6,806 nucleotides of DNA from Desulfovibrionaceae bacterium UBA6814. GTDB taxonomy: Bacteria; Desulfobacterota; Desulfovibrionia; Desulfovibrionales; Desulfovibrionaceae. This document shows positions 1-4,407 of the stretch, piece by piece. The translations under genes were made by a program, and so were the position numbers. The first letter of the stretch is position 1; each line of letters begins with the position of its first letter. Location of the stretch: NCBI GenBank assembly GCA_002452635.1, contig DKEU01000178.1, forward strand, positions 1 through 6,806. Direction: 5' to 3'. The notes under the pieces were generated by a model. It saw only the letters and a program-made list of their open reading frames with translations. It made no database searches and was not told where the DNA came from.

Positions 1-1712
1 ATGGCCAGCCCCAGGCCGGTGCCCTGTACGCCCTCCACCTCGTTGCGCGCCTCCTGGGTGAAGGCGTCGAAGAGCCGGGGCTGCGCCTGGGGCGCGATGC
101 CCATGCCCGTGTCCTCCACGGTGAACACCAGGCGGATGCTCCCGGCCTCCCCCACCTTGGGCGACTCCGGCAGCGCGACGGCCACGCGGATGCCGCCCTC
201 CCGGGTGAACTTGATGGCGTTGCCCACCAGGTTCACCAGGATCTGCCGCAACCGCGCCGAATCGCCCTCCAGGACCTTGGGCACGTCCGGCGCCACGTCC
301 AGGGCCAGGTTCAGGCCCTTGCCCAGGGCCTGGGCCCCCAGCACCCGCATGGTCGAGTCCAGGGACCGGCGCAGGTCGAAGTGCACCGGAATGAGGTCCA
401 GCCTGCCCGCCTCGATCTTGGAGAAGTCCAGGATGTCGCTGATCAGGCCCATGAGGTGCCCGGCCGAAACCCGCACCGTCTCCAGGAAATCGCGCTGCTC
501 GGGCTTGAGATCCCCCTCCAGCAGGATGTCGGTCAGGCCGATGATGGAGTTCAGGGGGGTCCGTATCTCGTGGCTCATCCTGGCCAGGAACTCGCTCTTG
601 GCCTGGTTGGCCGCATCGGCCTGGCGGCGGGCCTCCTCGAGTTCCGCCATGGTCCGGCGCTGGTTGTCCACCATGACGTTGAAGGACCGGGCCAGGTCCG
701 CCTCCTCGCCCCGGCCCTGCACCGGGACCTGCTCCAGTTCGCCGCCCTCGGTCACCTTCCGGGCGGAGGCCGCCACGTCGCCCAGGGGCTTGGCCATGCG
801 GGCCGCCATGCGGGAGGCCAGCAGGGCCGCAAGCAGGGTGAGCACCAAAAAGACCCCCACCAGCATGAGCTTGAACCGGTCGATTTCCTGGTTGTACTCC
901 TCCATGGACTGGAGCACGGCCACGGACCAGTTCATGCCGGGCACCGTGGCCGTGGCGGCCATGTTCTCCCGGCCCGCCATGGCCAGCCGGCCCAGGCCGT
1001 CGGTGCCGCCCACCAGGGCCTCGCCCAGATTTCCCCCGCCGGCATGGGACAGGGACAGGAACTCGGGCAGGCCCTGGCCTTGCGGCGCGAGGATACACCC
1101 CCTCTGGTCCACCAGCAGGGCCTGGCCCGGATAGCCCGCCGTCACGTCCGCCAGGACCTTGTCCAGCTTGGCCAAGGGATATTCGGCCAGGATCACGCCA
1201 AGGAACTCGTCAAAGTAGCTCACCCGGGCGGCGACGAACCGCAGGACCAGGCCGGCCCGGCCGGGCTTGGCCTCGCCCTGGACCACGATGCTGCCCGGCC
1301 GGGCCACGGCGCCGGCCAGGATCGGGTCGGACAGGCTCCACACCCGGGGTTGGGCCACGGCGCCGTTCTCCAGGCGCAGCTCCTCCCGGCCCTGGGCATT
1401 GATGAAGGCCAGCGAGGAAAACCGCCGGCCCCGTTCCGTGAAATGCCGCTGCAACAGGGGGTATTGGTTCTTCTTGACGAAGACCTCGATCTCCTCCTGG
1501 AAGCAAATCCCGCGGAACGCCTCCCGGGCCTCGTCCACCAGGCCCTCCACCCGGGTCCCCGCATGGCGGGCCATGAGCCCCAGGTTGCTCCCCCGCAGGT
1601 CGGACATGACCCCGCTGACCAGGGCGAAGGCCGAAAGCCCCACGGCGAGCACGGCCACCGCCGCCAGGGCCGCCTGGGCCGCGAATATCCGGTTCTTGAT
1701 GCGGGACAGCAT
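1..1712 (-). CDS. Membrane-bound sensor histidine kinase (Cache-like sensor, HAMP, HisKA, HATPase_c), 3' end cut off by the window
   Basis: Senses a periplasmic signal and autophosphorylates on histidine to drive a response regulator. I translated the minus strand from the ATG at 1712: 570 codons stay open to the window edge. Visible order: transmembrane helix at about residues 9-35; periplasmic sensor about 36-280, whose later half (ALLVDQRGCILAP, then NWSVAVLQSMEEY) looks like a double-Cache domain; second transmembrane helix about 281-300; HAMP about 300-352 and a coiled coil; HisKA with H-box FLARMSHEIRTPLN (phospho-acceptor His381); HATPase_c with N-box LVNLVGNAIKFT (Asn498), G1 box DTGMGIA (534-540), F-box LFDAFT and G2 box GTGLGLA (564-570). 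All catalytic boxes in view are intact. The H-box subtype is common in hybrid kinases, so receiver domains may follow outside the window (inference). It starts 7 bp after the binding-protein stop, so co-transcription is very likely. Confidence 0.95.
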   Translation of the reverse strand, partial: MLSRIKNRIFAAQAALAAVAVLAVGLSAFALVSGVMSDLRGSNLGLMARHAGTRVEGLVDEAREAFRGICFQEEIEVFVKKNQYPLLQRHFTERGRRFSSLAFINAQGREELRLENGAVAQPRVWSLSDPILAGAVARPGSIVVQGEAKPGRAGLVLRFVAARVSYFDEFLGVILAEYPLAKLDKVLADVTAGYPGQALLVDQRGCILAPQGQGLPEFLSLSHAGGGNLGEALVGGTDGLGRLAMAGRENMAATATVPGMNWSVAVLQSMEEYNQEIDRFKLMLVGVFLVLTLLAALLASRMAARMAKPLGDVAASARKVTEGGELEQVPVQGRGEEADLARSFNVMVDNQRRTMAELEEARRQADAANQAKSEFLARMSHEIRTPLNSIIGLTDILLEGDLKPEQRDFLETVRVSAGHLMGLISDILDFSKIEAGRLDLIPVHFDLRRSLDSTMRVLGAQALGKGLNLALDVAPDVPKVLEGDSARLRQILVNLVGNAIKFTREGGIRVAVALPESPKVGEAGSIRLVFTVEDTGMGIAPQAQPRLFDAFTQEARNEVEGVQGTGLGLA

Positions 1713-1719
1713 GGGGTCG

Positions 1720-2532
1720 CTAGTCTCCCTGCCCCACCGGCACGCAGGAGTTCCGCCGGATGACGGCGGCGCCCTGGGGCCCGCGCACGAAATCCAGGAA
1801 CCGCTGCGCCAAGGGGCCGGGCTTCCCCTTCCAAATCAGGCCCAGCCGGGTGAAGAGCGGATAGTCGGACCCCAGCGGCGGAATGCCCTCCAGGCTGAGG
1901 ACCCGCGCCTTCCTGTCCGTGAACATGGCCAGGGGGCCGAAGGCGATGGTTCCGGCATGCTCCTCCAGGGCCCTCACCGTCTCGGGGGTGGTGTAGAACA
2001 CCTTGCCCGCCGGGGCGGCCACGTCCTTGAACCCGGGGAGCTTTTCGCGGACGATCTGCCAGGAGGAGTCCCCCTCCTCCCGGGCAAGGGGATAGATCTT
2101 GCCGGGCCTGCCGCCCAGGCCGGACCAGTCCCGGATGGTCCCGGAATAGACGCCCAGGGCCTGTTCCGGGGTGATGTCCACCACCCCCTCCACCCCGGGG
2201 TGCACCGCGAACACCACCGGGGTGCGGGCGAACTCCAGGTAGGCCAGGCCGCCTGCGGCCTCCTTCTCGGTCGAGGAGTTGGCCACCCGGCCCAGGGTGG
2301 CCTTGCCGTCCTGCACCGCCTTGCGGCCTCCGCTGCTGCCCACCGAGTCGGGCACCTCCACCCTGGCCCCGGGGTTGGCGCGCATGAACGCCTCGGCCAG
2401 GCCGCGCAGCACCGCCTGGCTGTCCCCGGTGCCGGGGATGACCAGGACTTCGGTCTGGGCGAGGCCCACGGCGGGCCGCAGACACAGCAGGCAGCAGGCC
2501 AGGAGGATGGCAACGGCACTCGGTTTCTTCAT
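1720..2532 (-). CDS. Secreted PstS-like periplasmic substrate-binding protein
   Basis: 270 aa. The N-terminus MKKPSAVAILLACCLLCL followed by RPAVGLAQ is a signal peptide, with likely signal peptidase I cleavage after Ala25. The mature part reads as a PBP-like (PstS-type) binding fold: GTGDSQAVLRGLAEAF (34-49) in the first ligand loop, GSSGGRKAVQDGKATLGR (65-82) resembling the Ser/Gly-rich oxyanion loop, REEGDSSWQIV (151-161) matching the R-x-x-G-[ST] loop of the family, and a C-terminal segment YPLFTRLGLIW then RFLDFV. I chose the ATG at 2532 because a good ribosome site (AAGGAAG, 2538-2544) lies just upstream and the signal peptide then begins at residue 1; the ATG at 2574 lacks both. Phosphate is the best-known ligand of relatives, but the ligand here is not determined. 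No permease or ATPase gene is adjacent; the histidine kinase follows after 7 bp, suggesting a sensory role. The LLAC at residues 10-13 is probably too close to the N-terminus to be a lipobox. Confidence 0.87.
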   Translation of the reverse strand: MKKPSAVAILLACCLLCLRPAVGLAQTEVLVIPGTGDSQAVLRGLAEAFMRANPGARVEVPDSVGSSGGRKAVQDGKATLGRVANSSTEKEAAGGLAYLEFARTPVVFAVHPGVEGVVDITPEQALGVYSGTIRDWSGLGGRPGKIYPLAREEGDSSWQIVREKLPGFKDVAAPAGKVFYTTPETVRALEEHAGTIAFGPLAMFTDRKARVLSLEGIPPLGSDYPLFTRLGLIWKGKPGPLAQRFLDFVRGPQGAAVIRRNSCVPVGQGD

Positions 2533-2537
2533 GGCGT

Positions 2538-2544
2538 CTTCCTT
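2538..2544 (-). promoter_or_regulatory. Ribosome binding site deciding the start of the binding-protein gene
   Basis: The minus strand reads AAGGAAG here, leaving 5 bases before the ATG at 2532. No comparable site precedes the upstream in-frame ATG at 2574. Confidence 0.7.
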
Positions 2545-2599
2545 GACGGTGTGGCGCAACCCCGGGAAAGTCATTGCACATCAGGCCGGTTGGCTTGGT

Positions 2600-2626
2600 T
2601 GTATAGCAAATGCCCCGGTAAGTGAA
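2600..2626 (-). promoter_or_regulatory. Candidate extended -10 promoter for the binding-protein/kinase operon
   Basis: On the minus strand TGCTATACA (2608-2600) is an extended -10 (TG-n-TATACA). A weak -35, TTCACT (2626-2621), sits 15 bp upstream, shorter than ideal, so the extended -10 would carry most of the recognition. The predicted transcript starts near 2593, giving a leader of about 60 nt before the ATG at 2532. Assigned by motif only. Confidence 0.45.
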
Positions 2627-2736
2627 CCGCATCCAGTGCGCGCGCGCCGGAACGGCCGATGCATGGCCGAAGTTGTCACCCTGCGGGGTTTCCGGTAGGT
2701 ACCGTCCTCGGTCGGCAGTTCACCCAGGCGTCGCCG

Positions 2737-2748
2737 CCCCGTACGGGG
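2737..2748. repeat. 12-bp perfect palindrome in the divergent intergenic region
   Basis: CCCCGTACGGGG is perfectly self-complementary and lies about 110 bp upstream of the DUF2087 start and about 205 bp upstream of the binding-protein start. It is long enough to be an operator half-site pair, but GC-rich palindromes of this length also arise by chance. Confidence 0.35.
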
Positions 2749-2845
2749 TGCTAAACCTGCCCTCTCCCCTTCCCTGGCACCGTGTCCCCGCGCCGTGCCG
2801 GAAGACGGCGACCACCGGCGTTCCCCAAGGAAAAGGCGCGTGAGC

Positions 2846-2850
2846 GAGGA
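2846..2850 (+). promoter_or_regulatory. Ribosome binding site that sets the DUF2087 start at GTG 2857
   Basis: GAGGA followed by a 6-base spacer (TACGTC) and GTG at 2857. The upstream in-frame GTG at 2782 has no such site, and the 25 residues it would add are an Arg/Pro-rich stretch without family character. Confidence 0.75.
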
Positions 2851-2856
2851 TACGTC

Positions 2857-3414
2857 GTGTCTCGAATTCCCCTTCCTTTGCACGTGGCCGACCTCTCGGC
2901 CTTTGCCCGCGCCCTGCGCCGCCAACTGGACGGCCTGGAGCGCCTCCCCAGCCACCTGGAGCTCCTGAACCTGCTGGCCAAGGCCGCCGGGTTCAAGAAC
3001 TTCTCGCACTTCCGCGCCGCGGCCGAGGCCATGGCCGACCAGCCCGCCCCTGCGCCCGACGCCGCCGCGGAAGCTGTGGCCGAACCCGCCACCGTGGACC
3101 CCAAGCTGGTGAACCGGCTGTTGCGCCTCTTTGACGGGGAAGGCCGGCTCCTGCGCTGGCCCAAGAAGACCCTGCCGCGCCAGGCCTGCCTCTGGGTGCT
3201 GTGGAGCCGCCTGCCCGCGCGCACGGCCATGACCGAGCGCGAGATCAGCGACCGCATCGAGGACCTGCACGCCTTCGGCGACTACGCCTTCCTGCGCCGC
3301 CAACTGGTGGACACCCGCCTGGTCACCCGCACCCCGGACGGCCGCCAGTACCGCCGGGTGGAGGCCCAACCCATCCCCGAGGCCCTGGCCCTGCTGGAGC
3401 GGCTGAACGCTTAG
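2857..3414 (+). CDS. DUF2087 domain protein with an N-terminal helical module
   Basis: 185 aa from the GTG at 2857; the frame is open from 2782, but Shine-Dalgarno position and sequence character favour 2857. Residues 1-57 form a helical module with the motif LPSHLELLNLLAKAAGFKNFSHFRA (split here as LPSHLELLNLLAKAAG, 30-45, and FKNFSHFRA, 46-54). An Ala/Pro-rich linker covers about 58-80. Residues 84-168 match DUF2087: LFDGEGRLLRWPKK (91-104), a tryptophan-rich helix, MTEREISDRIEDLH (125-138), DYAFLRRQLVD (142-152) and a final RTPDGRQYRRV. This domain looks like a small winged helix and elsewhere accompanies DNA-binding domains, so a regulatory role is possible but unproven. No signal peptide or membrane segment. 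It is a single gene, divergent from the binding-protein operon and convergent with tRNA-Pro. Confidence 0.85.
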   Translation: MSRIPLPLHVADLSAFARALRRQLDGLERLPSHLELLNLLAKAAGFKNFSHFRAAAEAMADQPAPAPDAAAEAVAEPATVDPKLVNRLLRLFDGEGRLLRWPKKTLPRQACLWVLWSRLPARTAMTEREISDRIEDLHAFGDYAFLRRQLVDTRLVTRTPDGRQYRRVEAQPIPEALALLERLNA

Positions 3415-3421
3415 AAAAGAA

Positions 3422-3444
3422 GGAGGCCGGCGAAGCCGGCCTCC
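3422..3444 (-). terminator. Stem-loop between the DUF2087 gene and tRNA-Pro
   Basis: Perfect 10-bp stem (GGAGGCCGGC pairing with GCCGGCCTCC) and a 3-base loop. On the minus strand it is followed by CTTCTTTTCT, which makes it a second, backup terminator for leftward transcription. On the plus strand, 7 bases after the DUF2087 stop, no T-run follows, but the stem could still stabilise that mRNA's 3' end. Confidence 0.6.
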
Positions 3445-3454
3445 CTGTCACGAA

Positions 3455-3483
3455 CAAAGAAAAAGGGCCGCTTTCGCGGCCCT
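3455..3483 (-). terminator. Intrinsic terminator of tRNA-Pro
   Basis: On the minus strand, AGGGCCGC (3483-3476), GAAA tetraloop, GCGGCCCT (3471-3464) forms an 8-bp stem followed by TTTTCTTTG. It begins 11 bases after the encoded CCA. The plus-strand side lacks a proper T-tract. Confidence 0.8.
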
Positions 3484-3494
3484 GATTCTCTTAC

Positions 3495-3571
3495 TGGTCG
3501 GGATGAGATGATTTGAACATCCGACCCCCTGAACCCCATTCAGGTGCGCTACCAGACTGCGCTACATCCCG
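3495..3571 (-). tRNA. tRNA-Pro, anticodon GGG
   Basis: A full 77-base cloverleaf on the minus strand including the encoded CCA (3497-3495). Acceptor CGGGATG pairs with CATCCCG; D-stem GCGC/GCGC; anticodon stem CCTGA/TCAGG around loop ATGGGGT, giving anticodon GGG, which reads CCC (and CCU by wobble); T-stem GGATG/CATCT around TTCAAAT. The C1-G72 pair and discriminator A73 are the known proline identity elements in bacteria. It lies downstream of merR on the same strand and has its own promoter and terminator. Confidence 0.98.
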
Positions 3572-3589
3572 ACCCCAGAAGGGAATGAA

Positions 3590-3618
3590 CTGATACGGCC
3601 CGTCCGCTCGTTTGTCAA
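3590..3618 (-). promoter_or_regulatory. Promoter of tRNA-Pro
   Basis: The minus strand carries a perfect -35 TTGACA (3618-3613), a 17-bp spacer and -10 TATCAG (3595-3590). Transcription would begin near 3583, giving about 12 bases of leader before the mature tRNA 5' end at 3571. Confidence 0.8.
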
Positions 3619-3640
3619 CGCTTTTCCGCGCCGGGAATTT

Positions 3641-3658
3641 CCGCCGCGATTCCGGCGG
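3641..3658 (-). terminator. Weak stem-loop after merR
   Basis: A 6-bp stem (CCGCCG with CGGCGG) and 6-base loop, starting 4 bases beyond the merR stop. Only AAATT follows on the minus strand, so termination would be inefficient and some merR transcripts may run into tRNA-Pro. Confidence 0.3.
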
Positions 3659-3662
3659 CGCG

Positions 3663-4007
3663 TCAGTCCTGGCCCGGGGATTCGACCCCGGCTGCGCCGC
3701 CGGCCGCGCCCGCCTCCAGCAGGCGGCGGATGGACTTGAGCTCCTCGGCCACGCTGCGCTTGAGGTCCGTGAGGCCCTCGGCCTGCTCCATGCGGCGGCG
3801 CGCGCCGTCCAGGGTCAGGCCCTCCTCGTGCACCAGGCGGTGGATGGTCTTGAGCAGGGCCAGGTGCTCCTCGGTGTAGAGGCGCTGCCCCTTTTCCGTG
3901 CGCACCGGCGCGAGCTGGGGGAACTCGGTCTCCCAGAAGCGCAGGACGTGCGGCTTGAGCCCCAAGAGCCGGGCCGCCTGGCCGATGCGGTACACCCTGT
4001 CTCCCAT
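3663..4007 (-). CDS. Small MerR-family transcriptional regulator
   Basis: 114 aa from the ATG at 4007, or 110 aa from the GTG at 3995. Residues 6-26 (YRIGQAARLLGLKPHVLRFWE) form the MerR-type helix-turn-helix, split here as YRIGQAARLLGL and KPHVLRFWE; the wing follows as RTEKGQRLYTEEHLALL (36-52). A dimerisation helix runs about 52-98, ending in an Ala/Gly-rich tail. There is no effector-binding domain and no cysteine, so metal sensing of the classic MerR/CueR kind is excluded. This short type is the one that usually lies downstream of the phenylalanyl-tRNA synthetase genes in proteobacteria; its regulon is not well known. It lies 400 bp from pheT, with a terminator between, and has its own promoter, so it is an independent transcription unit. 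Confidence 0.92.
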   Translation of the reverse strand: MGDRVYRIGQAARLLGLKPHVLRFWETEFPQLAPVRTEKGQRLYTEEHLALLKTIHRLVHEEGLTLDGARRRMEQAEGLTDLKRSVAEELKSIRRLLEAGAAGGAAGVESPGQD

Positions 4008-4013
4008 GGGCCC

Positions 4014-4042
4014 AACCTACGGGGCGCGCCGTCCGGCGTCAA
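4014..4042 (-). promoter_or_regulatory. Promoter of merR, placed next to the start codon
   Basis: The minus strand reads -35 TTGACG (4042-4037), a 17-bp spacer, then -10 TAGGTT (4019-4014), keeping the most conserved T, A and final T of the hexamer. Only six bases (GGGCCC) separate the -10 from the ATG at 4007, so transcription would start at or next to the A of that codon. Motif-based call. Confidence 0.55.
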
Positions 4043-4093
4043 CGTCCCGCAACCACACGGGATGGCGGTGGGCATCAAGACGGGCCGTGTCAT

Positions 4094-4115
4094 GAAACCT
4101 GCCTGCGCAGGTTTC
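4094..4115. repeat. Inverted repeat, 9-bp stem
   Basis: GAAACCTGC and GCAGGTTTC are perfect complements around a CTGC loop. No T-run follows on either strand, so it is not a standard terminator. It lies upstream of the merR promoter and would not be in the merR mRNA made from that promoter. Confidence 0.6.
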
Positions 4116-4122
4116 CCGCCAC

Positions 4123-4150
4123 GGCTTGCAACGCAGAGGCAAGCCTCTGC
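4123..4150. repeat. Overlapping, mutually exclusive inverted repeats
   Basis: GCAGAGGC (4133-4140) pairs with GCCTCTGC (4143-4150). Alternatively GGCTTGC (4123-4129) pairs with GCAAGCC (4139-4145). Both cannot form together, a layout resembling a switch or a REP-like element. Transcription through it has not been shown. Confidence 0.5.
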
Positions 4151-4192
4151 ACTCCCTGAAGAAGGGCCGCACGGCCAGGCCTTCCCTGTGAG

Positions 4193-4204
4193 GGATTTAA
4201 ATCC
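4193..4204. repeat. AT-rich 12-bp palindrome GGATTTAAATCC
   Basis: Perfectly self-complementary, with an eight-base A/T core (ATTTAAAT) that stands out in this GC-rich DNA. Could be a protein-binding site. No -35 element was found at a suitable distance on either strand. Confidence 0.4.
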
Positions 4205-4251
4205 TGCCTTCCCGCAGGGTGCCGCGGCACTGCGGCCCCAGGTCCTCCCAG

Positions 4252-4338
4252 ACTTCCCGGCGACCCGGCCCTTTTGAACTTCCCGACGGCCTCGGACCAC
4301 CGGACTTCCCGGCGGCCTCGACCTCCCGCACTCCCCGG
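4252..4338. repeat. Eroded 26-bp tandem repeat, three and a third copies
   Basis: The motif ACTTCCCGG or a one-base variant begins at 4252, 4278, 4304 and 4330, exactly 26 bp apart. Comparing full units by eye, copies 2 and 3 agree at 20 of 26 positions and copies 1 and 3 at 18 of 26. Phase also continues to the left in part (4242-4251 resembles 4320-4329). The last copy runs into the pheT terminator. Confidence 0.65.
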
Positions 4339-4344
4339 ATGAAC

Positions 4345-4382
4345 CAAAAAGAGCCCCCTGCGCGGCACGGCGCAGGGGGCTC
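4345..4382 (-). terminator. Intrinsic terminator of pheT
   Basis: A perfect 13-bp stem (GAGCCCCCTGCGC at 4351-4363 with its complement at 4370-4382) and 6-base loop, followed on the minus strand by TTTTTGG. It lies about 25 bases after the pheT stop and separates the pheT transcript from merR. Confidence 0.92.
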
Positions 4383-4407
4383 CCTCACGGCTGTTTTCAA
4401 CGGTCTG

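Larger units (their letters stand above)
2533..2856. other. Divergent intergenic region between the binding-protein gene and the DUF2087 gene
   Basis: 324 bp with no convincing gene. It holds the extended -10 promoter for the leftward operon, a perfect 12-bp palindrome CCCCGTACGGGG at 2737-2748, and a possible weak rightward promoter (TTGTCA at 2673-2678, 17 bp before a poor TAGGTA at 2696-2701). I recognised no riboswitch or RNA gene. The open frames crossing it are unremarkable for such GC-rich DNA. Confidence 0.6.
4008..4407. other. Gene-free spacer between pheT and merR, rich in repeats
   Basis: 400 bp with no supported gene on either strand; the minus-strand frames crossing it show no known family and in particular nothing like IHF-alpha. 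From the pheT side it contains the pheT terminator (4345-4382), an eroded 26-bp tandem repeat (4252-4338), palindromes at 4219-4230 and 4193-4204, hairpins at 4133-4150 and 4094-4115, and the merR promoter. Confidence 0.75.

Noticed and set aside
381..1763. Long plus-strand open frames opposite the histidine kinase (also 1-1134 and 1267-2625)
   Set aside because: They are rich in His, Gln, Gly, Pro, Arg or Ser without any family character, while the opposite strand encodes an intact kinase and binding protein with all expected motifs. Long antisense frames are normal in such GC-rich DNA.
2491..2499. Lipoprotein signal (LLAC at residues 10-13) in the binding protein
   Set aside because: The cysteine would come after only 12 residues, shorter than usual lipoprotein signals, and hydrophobic residues continue to residue 18 before a good signal peptidase I site after Ala25.
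1220..2632. 470-codon minus-strand frame overlapping the binding protein and the kinase
   Set aside because: It is a different frame from both real genes, is Arg/Gly/Pro-rich and has no recognisable domain.
2782..2856. 25-residue N-terminal extension of the DUF2087 protein from GTG 2782
   Set aside because: No ribosome site at 2782, an Arg/Pro-rich sequence without family character, and a well-placed GAGGA before the GTG at 2857.
2581..3369. Minus-strand frames opposite the DUF2087 gene
   Set aside because: The plus strand carries a recognisable domain with a good ribosome site; the reverse frames have none.
3612..4277. Plus-strand frame opposite merR
   Set aside because: It covers the merR gene in antisense and runs across the repeat-rich spacer; no start signal or family similarity was seen.
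4252..4338. CRISPR-like array
   Set aside because: The units are contiguous with no spacers, diverged from each other and only about three in number; no cas gene is present.
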